A stretch of 18,863 nt of DNA from Burkholderiales bacterium (GCA_031257235.1 JAIRPA010000069.1:1-18863); one strand, 5' to 3'. Positions 1 to 7,446 are shown, counted from the first letter of the stretch. The notes: generated from the letters alone by a model not told the origin. Program-made: numbers and translations.

Positions 1-50
1 TGCGCTTCCAAAAGGGCGGTGGTTGTTTCGGCGGGGTTGGGGTGACGCAT
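1..50 (-). CDS. ABC transporter ATP-binding protein, N-terminus only (partial)
   Basis: Only the first 16 or so codons are in the window. From the ATG at 50 the reading is MRHPNPAETTTALLEA, and the gene runs off the left edge. The sequence itself shows no ATPase motif. The call rests on position: it directly follows a FecCD-type permease in a receptor, binding protein, permease series, where the FecE/HmuV-type ATPase normally sits. A GGAGG lies about 10 nt upstream, inside the last codons of the permease. A second ATG at 58-56 overlaps the permease stop as TAATG but reads a different frame, giving a proline-rich peptide unlike this family. Confidence 0.6.
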   Translation of the reverse strand, partial: MRHPNPAETTTALLEA

Positions 51-57
51 CTCCACA

Positions 58-1191
58 TTACACCTCCGTTTGTTGCCCAATGCGGCGCACCAAAAACGCA
101 AAAAGCGGCGCGCCCAATAATGCCGTTAAAACCCCCAAGGGAATTTCAACACTCATGGCCGTCCGCGAAAACGTGTCGACCAAAATAAGATAAGAGGCGC
201 CTGCCAACATCACGTGCGGCAAAAAGGTTTTGTGGTCAGAGCCTAACCCCATACGAACAAGGTGCGGCACGACCAAACCCACCCACGCCACAATGCCGCT
301 CACCGCCACGCACGCCGCGGTGATCAAACCGACCGCAAAAAGCGTCAGGCATCGCGTTTGCCGAACGTTAATTCCCAAGGCTTTGGCGTCTTCCGCGCCT
401 AACGAGAGCGCCATTAACTGAAAACGCAATCCGTAAAGAATGACCAAACCGATGCCCACACAAGGCAGAACCAACCAAAGACGAGCGGCATTCGCGCCGG
501 CTAACGATCCCATCAACCAAAAAACAATCGCGGGCAATTGGTTTTGCGGATCGGCGGCCAGTTTTACAATGGAAACACATGCGGCAAAAACGCCGCTGAC
601 CACCACGCCCGCCAAGACTAATAATACGGTGCCGCCGGATCGACCGGTTTGTTGCCCTGCCAACCAAAACACGGACAACAACGCGACCATACCGAAGCAA
701 AGCGCGCCGGACACCACAGGAACACCGTCGCCCCATAACAACATGCCCAACACCCCGCCAAACGCCGCGCCCGAAGAAACGCCTAATAATTGCGGTTCGG
801 CAAGCGGATTTCTGAATAAACTTTGCAACGCCGCGCCCGCCGCCGATAATCCCGCGCCCAAGATCGCCGCAAGCATCACGCGAGGCAGACGCACCGCTTC
901 GACAATTTGTTGCGCGACGGGATCATCGTGGGGCAACCCCGAAAATACGCGCGAGAACAAAATAGACACCGCGTCCGCCGGAGAAATCGCGTAACGCCCC
1001 AACACCAAGCCTAATAATAGGGCGATCAATAACAACCATGAAAGCCCTGCCCACGCCCATACGCTTGGCGACACTTTCTTGCCCATGAAAAGGCGGCAAG
1101 ACGGGGAATCCATCGTTTTTGAGGCGGGCATTGCGTTGCCTCCCACCGAACCGTCTTGGGCTTGACTCAAATCTTTACTCATCACGTTCAT
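58..1191 (-). CDS. FecCD-family ABC transporter permease (iron/siderophore/heme/B12 class)
   Basis: 377 aa, very hydrophobic, with a length usual for the FecCD/BtuC family once a polar N-terminal extension of about 40 residues is allowed for. Family motifs include RLPR at about 101-104, NPLAEPQLLGVSSGA at 128-142, the LGAEDAKALGI segment at 264-274 that couples to the ATPase, and VGLVVPHLVRM at 304-314. The product should form the inner-membrane channel that passes the ligand from the binding protein into the cytoplasm, powered by the ATPase encoded next. Its start overlaps the end of the binding-protein gene by 17 nt, which suggests translational coupling. An ATG three codons in (1182) or Met36 are possible alternative starts. 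The substrate cannot be told from the permease alone. Confidence 0.9.
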   Translation of the reverse strand: MNVMSKDLSQAQDGSVGGNAMPASKTMDSPSCRLFMGKKVSPSVWAWAGLSWLLLIALLLGLVLGRYAISPADAVSILFSRVFSGLPHDDPVAQQIVEAVRLPRVMLAAILGAGLSAAGAALQSLFRNPLAEPQLLGVSSGAAFGGVLGMLLWGDGVPVVSGALCFGMVALLSVFWLAGQQTGRSGGTVLLVLAGVVVSGVFAACVSIVKLAADPQNQLPAIVFWLMGSLAGANAARLWLVLPCVGIGLVILYGLRFQLMALSLGAEDAKALGINVRQTRCLTLFAVGLITAACVAVSGIVAWVGLVVPHLVRMGLGSDHKTFLPHVMLAGASYLILVDTFSRTAMSVEIPLGVLTALLGAPLFAFLVRRIGQQTEV

Positions 1192-2374
1192 TCAACGTCA
1201 ATGAGGGTTGTGGCGACAAAGGCGCGAAGAGTTCCGCATAAAGCGCGCTTTTTATATTTTTTTCTGTTTGAAGAATTTCATCAATTTCCGATTCACTGAC
1301 CGAATAACGATATAAGAATTGATACGCGGCTTTGATGTGACTACGTAAGTCTCCGGTTTTATCCGCGTGTTTCGGATGCAAGACTTTAAAAAGCCATTCC
1401 GTGGCAAGCGGGGTTTCCTGACTGGGCGGATCCCAACGAAACCCTCCGCGCGGATAAAGATAAACCCTGCGCGATTTCACCGCGTTCATTTCGGCAAACC
1501 GAGGGTCGTTATAAAAAAAGTCGGGGGACAAGCCCGGCTCAAAATTATTCAATAAAACAATGTCGGGATTCCAACGCAAAAGCTGCTCAATATCCACGGT
1601 GGACGAAGGCGGCAATGCCGTCGCGGGGTTGATGCCGCCGACGCGACGAATATCGCTGTCCATGCTGGTCGATTTGCCGACCGCCATCAATGCCGCTTTC
1701 GCGCGGATTAAATAGACAACGCGCGGCTTTTCGGCATCGGGGATCGTGGCGGCAATGTCGGTGATTTCACGAACGCGCGTTCTGAACCATGAGGACAACT
1801 CGTGCGCGCGCGTGGGTTTTCCGATGACGCTTCCAATCATCTCCAACCATTCTGCCGCCAATAAACTGTCTCCGTAACGAAACCCCAAGACCGGCATCCC
1901 TAAGGCTTTAATCGGTTGGATGATGGCGTCCGAGCGATCTCCCCATTGCATCACCAAGTCAGGATGTTCACGCGCCAACGCCTCGCTGTTGGGAATGAAG
2001 TTTTCGCCGGCGACCTCCGTGGAGATATTCATCGCGTCGGGAAACATTCTGCCCAATAAACCGTCGGTTAAATCGGTTTTTGCGGCAGCGTTCATGCCGT
2101 AAATTTTTTCGGCACTGCCGTCAATCGCCATCATCATCGACGCCATCGGAATCGGGATCACGATCACGCGTCGCGCCGCTTCGTTTAAGTGAAGCGTCGC
2201 GCCGTTTTGATCGATCAAAGTGATGCCGCTTTCCCGCGTGCCGGGGAAGGAGGAGGGCGAATCGGTTTTGCTCCTCCCCGCCACCGGCACCAAAAGCCAC
2301 AATAACGTCACCAAAGCAATGATGGCGAGTAAGCCCAATAGCCCGTAAGGCAATCGCTCTTTAAAGGTTCCCAT
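1175..2374 (-). CDS. ABC transporter periplasmic substrate-binding protein, membrane-anchored (FecB/FhuD/TroA-like)
   Basis: 399 aa. Residues 10-33 form one hydrophobic segment without a lipobox or clear cleavage site, so the protein is probably tethered to the inner membrane. The rest resembles COG0614-type iron-complex binding proteins: an N-terminal lobe with IVIPIPMASMMMAIDG and HPDLVMQWG, a long connecting helix around the middle, and a C-terminal lobe with NPDIVLLNN and VYLYPRGGFRWDPPSQETPL. The start lies 3 nt after the receptor stop, with GGAG upstream. Between anchor and first lobe, residues 41-50 (SSFPGTRESG) look like a translated intergenic repeat. Ligand is uncertain: a ferric siderophore, heme or cobalamin are all possible for this class, with iron favoured by the Fur box upstream. 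Confidence 0.85.
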   Translation of the reverse strand: MGTFKERLPYGLLGLLAIIALVTLLWLLVPVAGRSKTDSPSSFPGTRESGITLIDQNGATLHLNEAARRVIVIPIPMASMMMAIDGSAEKIYGMNAAAKTDLTDGLLGRMFPDAMNISTEVAGENFIPNSEALAREHPDLVMQWGDRSDAIIQPIKALGMPVLGFRYGDSLLAAEWLEMIGSVIGKPTRAHELSSWFRTRVREITDIAATIPDAEKPRVVYLIRAKAALMAVGKSTSMDSDIRRVGGINPATALPPSSTVDIEQLLRWNPDIVLLNNFEPGLSPDFFYNDPRFAEMNAVKSRRVYLYPRGGFRWDPPSQETPLATEWLFKVLHPKHADKTGDLRSHIKAAYQFLYRYSVSESEIDEILQTEKNIKSALYAELFAPLSPQPSLTLNERDE

Positions 2375-2377
2375 TCA

Positions 2378-4549
2378 TCAATACTCCGAAACGATTTTTA
2401 AGACAAAGTTGCGACCGGGCTCAACCAAAGGATTGGTCACATTGCGCGCAAAGGCAATATCTTCATAGACAGTCGGGTTGCGTCCGACGCGGTCAAACAC
2501 GTTTTCAATGCCTGCGATGACTTTCCAGCCGCGCCACGCACTGCCGAATCGATCTAACTTCGCGCCCGCGTAAAGATCAATCATCGAATAACTGCCGCTT
2601 GTCCGCTCTTTAGAGGGATCAATGCGGGTTTTTCCTTTGTAGCCGCGCCACACGCCTTCGCCGTACCAAGTCTCGCGGTCATAGCGCAACGCCAAACGTC
2701 CGACTAAAGGCGCGATGTAATCGAGCGGAACATCGGAAGACTTATCGGTGCCGCGCGTATACGTTGCCATGTAGCGCAATTGCCATGAAGAAGCGAATTG
2801 CCAAAAGCCTTCAAGCTCGATGCCGGCAATTTCCGCTTTGCCGATATTTTTTCTTTGGAAGTTATTGGAGTCGATTCTCGTACTGACGATTAAATCGGTG
2901 TAGCGAGTGAGGTAACCGACCAAACTTCCGAAGTGTGCGTCTGAATGCCAACGTGTCCCCACCTCTAAAGATTTGCTGTATTCGGGATTAAGATCAGGCG
3001 CAGGAAGATTGTTGATGGCGCCTGCGGTGCCGGTGGTGGTCATCTCTCCGGCGGGCGCGCGAAAGCCCCGGCTCACGTTGGCGGTTAAGTCCCAAACCGG
3101 CGTGAGTTTAAATACCGCCCCCACGTTGCCGGTGACCGCCGTTCGGGTCACGCCCGGATGATCGCCAAACGCTGCCGTGATCGCCGCGTTTTCTCCTGCC
3201 GCCGGCTCTTTGCCGATGGTGGCTTTGACCCAATCAAAACGCAAAGCGCCGGACAAGGTTAAGCGTTCGGCGGTTTTCCATTCGTCCGTGACAAAAACGC
3301 CGATGTCGGTTTGTTGGCGCGTGCGATCCACCGCCCGCCACGGACGATGCGTGGTCACGCCGGTGGCGTTGTTGGTGACATCGTCTTCTTGTCGCCGCCC
3401 TTTGTTGCGTTCGTGGAGAAAGTCTGCGCCATAACCGATTAAATGATCACCGACGTTTTTTAATGCCGTTAAATGCCCGCCCCACACCAGCGGGGTATAG
3501 ACTTTTAAATGAACGTTGGCGGTTGAAGCCGGCGACGTTCGGTTGGTTTGATAAATGTCGGTCTCAAAGTGACGGCGATACACGCTGACATCTAACGTAT
3601 CCGCGAACACGCCGTAATTTTTCCCCTGATAGCCCAATCTTAAATACTGCTCCACAATCGGTTCTTCGCGTAACAATCTTTTCGGATACCCCGGCGCCGC
3701 GCCCAATCCGCCCGCGCGTTCGGTATCGACATGTTGATAACGTCCCGAAAGCTCATAGCGCGACTGATGCGCGGAGTCTTTCGGCGAATAGCCGACATTA
3801 AAATCCAAACCATAGCTTTGATAACGGCTGTGTTCCGCGCGCCCTAAAGGGGTATCAAAATCTTCGGCGGTGCGCCCCGATAATCCGATCAAAAGATCAA
3901 ACCCGTTGCCGCCGCCTTCCAATTCCGCGCGCGCGCCGACCATGTTGTTGTTGGAAGCGATCCCCAACGAGCGCAAATGCGGCGTTAATTCAAAGTCGCG
4001 ATTAGGATCAATTTTTGCGCGGCGGGTGACGATATTCACCACGCCGTTCATGGCGTCCGAACCATAAAGTGCGGACGCCGCGCCACGGATCACCTCGACG
4101 CGCTCCACCCCATCCGCGTCGAACATGTTGAACTCCAGCGTGCTACGCCCCAAATAACGGTCGCCATCCACCGTCAAAATAGAACGCTGTGAGTTGGAAT
4201 TAAAGCCTCGCATCACAATTTGACCGCCTAATCCGCCGGAGCGGGAAAATTGGATGCCCGGCGTTTCCGCCAACACACTTTGCAGACCGGACGCCGCAGG
4301 ACGCTCAGAAAGCGTTGCGGCATCAACTAAAGACACCGAGCGCGGCGAGTCTTCCACCGCTCCACCCGTGCGGGTGGCAGTGACTTCGACCTCACGCAGT
4401 TCCTTTTCTTCGCCCATGACATCGTTTAAGTCTGCCGCGAAGGAAGGAAGTCCGCCTAAAGTCATAAAAACACCGGAAACAACGACGTAAATCGTTTTTT
4501 GCCGTGCTTTTCCGTGTTTTTCTAAATGACGGGGGGGCAATGTAAGCAT
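2378..4549 (-). CDS. TonB-dependent outer-membrane receptor (heme/siderophore type)
   Basis: 723 aa from the ATG at 4549. The open frame extends upstream to 4675, but that part crosses the Fur box and promoter. An N-terminal signal peptide ends near SFA-AD (residues 36-40). A TonB-box-like EVEVTAT lies at 53-59, and the plug domain covers about 66-177 with VERVEVIRG at 148-156. A 22-strand barrel should follow, ending ...LKIVSEY with a terminal aromatic residue. FRAP at 496-499 followed by APDLNPEYSKSLEVG at 517-531 resembles the FRAP/NPNL region of heme and hemoglobin receptors. However, the histidine usually found between those motifs is missing. It should import an iron complex across the outer membrane using TonB energy and pass it to the downstream binding protein. 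Weak AAAGAAAG Shine-Dalgarno. Confidence 0.9.
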   Translation of the reverse strand: MLTLPPRHLEKHGKARQKTIYVVVSGVFMTLGGLPSFAADLNDVMGEEKELREVEVTATRTGGAVEDSPRSVSLVDAATLSERPAASGLQSVLAETPGIQFSRSGGLGGQIVMRGFNSNSQRSILTVDGDRYLGRSTLEFNMFDADGVERVEVIRGAASALYGSDAMNGVVNIVTRRAKIDPNRDFELTPHLRSLGIASNNNMVGARAELEGGGNGFDLLIGLSGRTAEDFDTPLGRAEHSRYQSYGLDFNVGYSPKDSAHQSRYELSGRYQHVDTERAGGLGAAPGYPKRLLREEPIVEQYLRLGYQGKNYGVFADTLDVSVYRRHFETDIYQTNRTSPASTANVHLKVYTPLVWGGHLTALKNVGDHLIGYGADFLHERNKGRRQEDDVTNNATGVTTHRPWRAVDRTRQQTDIGVFVTDEWKTAERLTLSGALRFDWVKATIGKEPAAGENAAITAAFGDHPGVTRTAVTGNVGAVFKLTPVWDLTANVSRGFRAPAGEMTTTGTAGAINNLPAPDLNPEYSKSLEVGTRWHSDAHFGSLVGYLTRYTDLIVSTRIDSNNFQRKNIGKAEIAGIELEGFWQFASSWQLRYMATYTRGTDKSSDVPLDYIAPLVGRLALRYDRETWYGEGVWRGYKGKTRIDPSKERTSGSYSMIDLYAGAKLDRFGSAWRGWKVIAGIENVFDRVGRNPTVYEDIAFARNVTNPLVEPGRNFVLKIVSEY

Positions 4550-4570
4550 TATTAACTTTCTTTTGTTGTT

Positions 4571-4589
4571 GAGAATGATTATCATTATA
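4571..4589 (-). promoter_or_regulatory. Fur box overlapping the receptor-operon promoter
   Basis: GAGAATGATTATCATTATA matches the 19-bp Fur consensus (GATAATGATAATCATTATC) at 16 positions. On the minus strand a perfect TATAAT (4589-4584) lies inside the box, with a poor -35. Fe-Fur binding would therefore cover the -10 of the TonB receptor operon. The plus-strand regulator starts only 24 nt beyond the box, so the same site could also affect that gene. Confidence 0.85.
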
Positions 4590-4612
4590 GAAAACCATTT
4601 TTTAAATAGAAA

Positions 4613-5305
4613 ATGACTTTTCTCAAGATTACCGAGGGTGCCTCGCACGCGTTTTTGAAGCGTTTGCGGGCGCACGCCATCTTCAAAGACGCGCCGGATG
4701 ACGCGTTGTTGCCGTTGTTACAAATGAGCTTGGTGCGGCGCGTTCCCTGTGCCGCTTTTATTTGTCGGGAAAACGACTGTGTTGATTTCTGGTGGTTGCT
4801 TTTGGAAGGCGAGCTGGAATTGGTGCGTCACGGCACGGACGGCGAGGAACGCCTCTTCGGGCGCGTGGTTGCCGGCCAGCTGGTCGCGCCGATCTTAACG
4901 TTTGCGCCGCGCGGAAAAACGCCGGTGGGGTATCGCGCGCGGGGCGATTCGGTGGTTTTGCAAATGCGGCGTCAGGATTTGCGCAGGCTTTGCGAAGAGA
5001 TTCCCAAAGTCGCAGTGGCGTTATTGGAAATGGCAAGCGGCAATTTGATTCGTCGCTTTGAAGAAATCGAATTTTTGACACGCGGCAGTGCGGCACAACG
5101 CTTGGCGGCATGGCTCTTACGCGAGCGTGAAGCACAGGGCGAAAAAATAGAGTTGCCGATGAATCAACGACAATTGGCGGTGTCGTTGGGAATACGTCCC
5201 GAAACCCTAAACCGTCTTTTTGCCGATTGGCAAAAATTGGGGTATCTGGAAGGACGCAGGCTTTGCTGGAAAATCGCCCGCCCGCAGGCACTGGCGGCAA
5301 TGTAG
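4613..5305 (+). CDS. Crp/Fnr-family transcriptional regulator
   Basis: 230 aa. An N-terminal cyclic-nucleotide-binding-like beta barrel (about 20-125) leads into a long dimer helix (about 130-150). The C-terminal winged helix-turn-helix (about 165-215) carries LPMNQRQLAVSLGIRPETLN, a good Crp-type recognition region. It lacks the FNR Fe-S cysteine pattern. Cysteines at 46, 51 and 56 are evenly spaced and another is at 127, so a redox or metal role is possible but unproven. It is transcribed away from the iron-uptake operon across a 63-bp gap holding the Fur box, which suggests it controls that operon or is itself iron-regulated. I see no Shine-Dalgarno before the ATG, so the start is the best available rather than certain. 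No gene symbol is justified. Confidence 0.85.
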   Translation: MTFLKITEGASHAFLKRLRAHAIFKDAPDDALLPLLQMSLVRRVPCAAFICRENDCVDFWWLLLEGELELVRHGTDGEERLFGRVVAGQLVAPILTFAPRGKTPVGYRARGDSVVLQMRRQDLRRLCEEIPKVAVALLEMASGNLIRRFEEIEFLTRGSAAQRLAAWLLREREAQGEKIELPMNQRQLAVSLGIRPETLNRLFADWQKLGYLEGRRLCWKIARPQALAAM

Positions 5306-5313
5306 GGGGGTAA

Positions 5314-5436
5314 CGCCCAAAAGTAAACCCCTACTTTTGGGCGGAAAAAATTTCCAAAAAATCGCGGGGGAACCCCGACGATTTTTTGCAGGAACGGCGG
5401 TGTGGATTCTGCGTTTCAGGGATCAGTTCGATCCTG
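5314..5436 (+). repeat. Palindromic repeat cluster 1 (unit A-L-B, plus strand)
   Basis: Begins 8 nt after the regulator stop. Hairpin A (5314-5343) has arms CGCCCAAAAGTA and TACTTTTGGGCG. The linker 5343-5355 is itself a perfect small hairpin, GGAAA-AAA-TTTCC. Hairpin B (5355-5388, subtype 3) has arms AAAAAATCG-CGGGG and CCCCG-A-CGATTTTTT with loop GAA. The tail CAGGAACGGCGG follows, then a fragment of the GGATTCTGCGTTTCAGG/CTGAT-type sequence, which also folds as CAGGGATC...GATCCTG. Hairpin B with its T run may terminate the regulator transcript. Confidence 0.9.
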
Positions 5437-5443
5437 AAAATTT

Positions 5444-5535
5444 GTTGACTTCTGTTCGTCAAAAGTCAACGAAATGGGCAAATTTGTTGACTTTCACTTG
5501 CCAAAAGTCAACGAAATAGGTAAATTCGTTGACAT
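5444..5535 (+). promoter_or_regulatory. Operator array of five GTTGACTT half-sites, exact 42-bp period, upstream of fic
   Basis: Half-sites are GTTGACTT at 5444-5451, its complement AAGTCAAC at 5463-5470, GTTGACTT at 5486-5493, AAGTCAAC at 5505-5512, and GTTGACAT at 5528-5535. They form two dyads centred at 5457 and 5499 plus a fifth half-site. Equivalent half-sites are exactly 42 bp apart, about four helical turns. The last half-site ends 11 bp before the fic ATG and the array encloses the best promoter. It is probably a cooperative repressor binding site. The likeliest binder is the winged-helix region at the C-terminus of Fic itself, which would be autoregulation (inference). Confidence 0.85.
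5498..5526 (+). promoter_or_regulatory. Candidate fic promoter inside the operator array
   Basis: TTGCCA (5498-5503), a 17-bp spacer, then TAAATT (5521-5526). The -35 lies in the spacer of the second dyad and the -10 between that dyad and the fifth half-site, so operator occupancy would block RNA polymerase. Prediction from consensus only. Confidence 0.45.
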
Positions 5536-5546
5536 TGGAGGGGAAT

Positions 5547-6725
5547 ATGGCCGATTTTCAAATTGGAAGAAACATCAAGCAGGCAAGTGGTTACACGGCG
5601 TTTATTCCTGAAAAATTCCCGCCGGTCAAAAAAATCGACTTCCCGAAAAAAACGATTGCCGCTCACACGGAGGCGATCAGATTACTCGGAAAGTTGGATG
5701 GAATTTCACAGCTCTTACCCGACAAAAATCTGTTTTTGATGATGTTTGTCAGAAAAGACGCCTCAAACTCAAGCCAAATTGAGGGGACAAATGCAACGAT
5801 GATGGATTTGATTGAGTCGCAAAATGTCGAACCGGGAAACAATCTGCCGGACGATGTGGATGACATTCTGCACTACATTGAAGCCTTAGACTATGGGATG
5901 AAAAGAGCAGAAAACTTCCCTTTTTCGTTGCGTTTTATTAGAGAACTGCATGAAAAACTGATGAAAAATGCGAGGGCAACACATTTTTCTTATCCGGGAG
6001 AATTTAGAAATTCACAGAATTGGATTGGCGGAACGCGCGTTGATAACGCAAGATTTGTTCCGCCGCCACCTCACGAAATGCAAAAAGCACTTGATGACTT
6101 TGAAAAGTTCATGGTTGGCGACGACACTTATTTGCCTGTAATCAAAGCAGGATTGTTACACGCACAATTCGAGACGATTCATCCGTTCAGTGATGGCAAC
6201 GGTCGAACAGGAAGAATGTTAATCACCATGTTTTTGTGGCATCAGAAGTTATTGGAAATGCCCGTTTTGTGTTTGTCGTCGTATTTTAAAAAGTTCCGGA
6301 ATCTGTATTACGAAAGATTAAACGGCTATCACAACGGAGATGTATTGTCGTGGATTGATTTTTTCATCGACGGAGTTATCAGCACATCCGAATCCGCAAT
6401 AAAAACGTGCGCCGGTATCGCAAAGATCAGAGATAGAGACATACTCAAAATTCAAACGTTGGGAAAAAAACCGGCAGAAACCGCAGCAAAGGTGATTACA
6501 AATCTCTACAAGATGCCGATTGTCGGCATCGCCGACATCGTAAAGTGGACAGGACTTACAAAACAAGGCGGATACGATACAGTCGAGCGGTTTGTTGATA
6601 TCGGGATATTAAAACCTATGAAAACAGGCGCTACCGTTTATGGACAAAAATGGTTTTACGCAGATTATCTCGATCTATTTATAGCGGACGAATATTCGTC
6701 TGGGGGGCTCAGCGATTTTTTGTAG
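5547..6725 (+). CDS. Fic-domain protein AMP-transferase, class II, with C-terminal winged helix
   Basis: 392 aa from the ATG at 5547, preceded by GGAGGGG. A TTG 18 nt earlier is in frame but lies inside the operator. An N-terminal Fic_N-type region holds the inhibitory motif SSQIEG (75-80, Glu79), which is diagnostic of class II self-inhibited Fic proteins. The Fic core has the complete motif HPFSDGNGRTGR (212-223) with catalytic His212, so transfer of AMP from ATP to a target hydroxyl is expected. The last 100 residues include a probable winged helix (IVGIADIVKWTGLTKQGGY), found in many Fic proteins of this layout. The gene is visibly more A/T-rich than its neighbours and lies between two repeat clusters. 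Its final codons and TAG stop coincide with a truncated repeat. No separate antitoxin gene is visible. Target unknown. Confidence 0.9.
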   Translation: MADFQIGRNIKQASGYTAFIPEKFPPVKKIDFPKKTIAAHTEAIRLLGKLDGISQLLPDKNLFLMMFVRKDASNSSQIEGTNATMMDLIESQNVEPGNNLPDDVDDILHYIEALDYGMKRAENFPFSLRFIRELHEKLMKNARATHFSYPGEFRNSQNWIGGTRVDNARFVPPPPHEMQKALDDFEKFMVGDDTYLPVIKAGLLHAQFETIHPFSDGNGRTGRMLITMFLWHQKLLEMPVLCLSSYFKKFRNLYYERLNGYHNGDVLSWIDFFIDGVISTSESAIKTCAGIAKIRDRDILKIQTLGKKPAETAAKVITNLYKMPIVGIADIVKWTGLTKQGGYDTVERFVDIGILKPMKTGATVYGQKWFYADYLDLFIADEYSSGGLSDFL

Positions 6726-6936
6726 GAACAGCGAAAAAACCGGATTGCGGATCAAGCCCGCTTGTGACGCGCACTGATCCCTGATTCCTGACCTCTGATT
6801 CCTGACCTCTGATTCCTGATCCCCGATCCCTGAAACTCAGAATCCATGCCGCTTTTTCTACAAAAAAGTATCCGGCTTCGCCGGTACTTTTTTGGAAACT
6901 TCAAACCGGCAAAAAGTAGGTTTTTACTTTTTGCCG
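6713..6936 (-). repeat. Palindromic repeat cluster 2 (truncated B, D, C tract, B-L-A)
   Basis: Starts inside fic: CGATTTTTTG (6713-6722) plus TAGGAACAGCG (6723-6733) is the right end of a B subtype 3 hairpin and its tail. Module D follows (6734-6769, GGATTGCGG...CCCGC palindrome), then a CTGATTCCTGACC-type degenerate tandem tract (about 6773-6845). A minus-strand unit completes it: B subtype 1 at 6861-6894 (arms with GTATCCGGC and GCCGGTAC, loop TTC on this strand) and A at 6907-6936 (GGCAAAAAGTA type). From 6937 to the ridA start I see only A-rich sequence with no convincing promoter. This accounts for the whole 303-nt gap between fic and ridA. Confidence 0.88.
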
Positions 6937-7028
6937 CCCCTCCCTGACTCCAACCCCCAAAAATAAAAGTAGAATGTTTCCTTTACTTTTTGACCTAAAA
7001 AACAACAAAACCTCATTTTGGAGATGCC

Positions 7029-7409
7029 ATGACGAAAATTGCCATTCACACCCCCGCCGCCCCTGCCGCCATCGGACCTTATTCGCAAGCCATCAAAGCC
7101 GGCAACACGGTTTATCTTTCCGGGCAATTGGGCTTGATCCCCGAAACGGGCACCTTGCCGGAGGGGATTACCGCGCAAACAAAACAAGCGTTTGACAACA
7201 TCGCGGCGATTGCCCAAGAGGCGGGCGGCTCCATGAACCACATCGTCAAAGTCACCATCCTGTTGGCCGACCTTGCGGATTTTGCGAAGGTCAACGCCAT
7301 CATGGAATCGCGCTTTGAAAAGCCTTATCCCGCACGCGCCACGTATCAGGTGGCCGCGTTGCCCAAAGCCGCATTGGTTGAAATCGAAGCTGTCTTGGTT
7401 TTGCCGTGA
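7029..7409 (+). CDS. ridA: RidA/YjgF-family 2-aminoacrylate (enamine/imine) deaminase
   Basis: 126 aa, the standard length for this trimeric cytosolic family. It removes reactive enamine/imine intermediates, such as 2-aminoacrylate, that are released by PLP enzymes like threonine dehydratase. Family features visible: APAAIGPYSQA at 11-21, VYLSGQLGL at 28-36, and PARATYQVAALP at 101-112, whose Arg103 matches the catalytic arginine (R105 in E. coli). VEIEAV at 117-122 carries the conserved Glu120. GGAG precedes the ATG by 6 nt. The following gene is recG; a ridA-recG pairing is common in gammaproteobacteria, often with spoT upstream, but spoT is not in this window. Confidence 0.95.
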   Translation: MTKIAIHTPAAPAAIGPYSQAIKAGNTVYLSGQLGLIPETGTLPEGITAQTKQAFDNIAAIAQEAGGSMNHIVKVTILLADLADFAKVNAIMESRFEKPYPARATYQVAALPKAALVEIEAVLVLP

Positions 7410-7446
7410 GGGTTGGTCAAAAACGCTTTCTATTGAACGGATAAGA

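Noticed and set aside
440..994. 184-codon plus-strand open frame opposite the permease
   Set aside because: Low-complexity Thr/Pro/Asn composition, and it is wholly antisense to a clear FecCD permease.
4550..4675. N-terminal extension of the TonB receptor
   Set aside because: It would run through the Fur box, the promoter and into the divergent gene; the signal peptide starts well at the ATG at 4549.
4758..5300. 180-codon minus-strand frame opposite the Crp-like regulator
   Set aside because: Pro/Arg-rich shadow of a clear wHTH protein.
5444..5535. CRISPR-like array from the 42-bp periodicity before fic
   Set aside because: Only two and a half units, half-sites of 8 bp, near-identical spacers between dyads, no cas genes. 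An operator array fits better.
5306..5546. A small antitoxin gene upstream of fic
   Set aside because: No open frame with a start signal exists there. The inhibitory SSQIEG motif is within Fic itself, as in class II proteins that need no partner.
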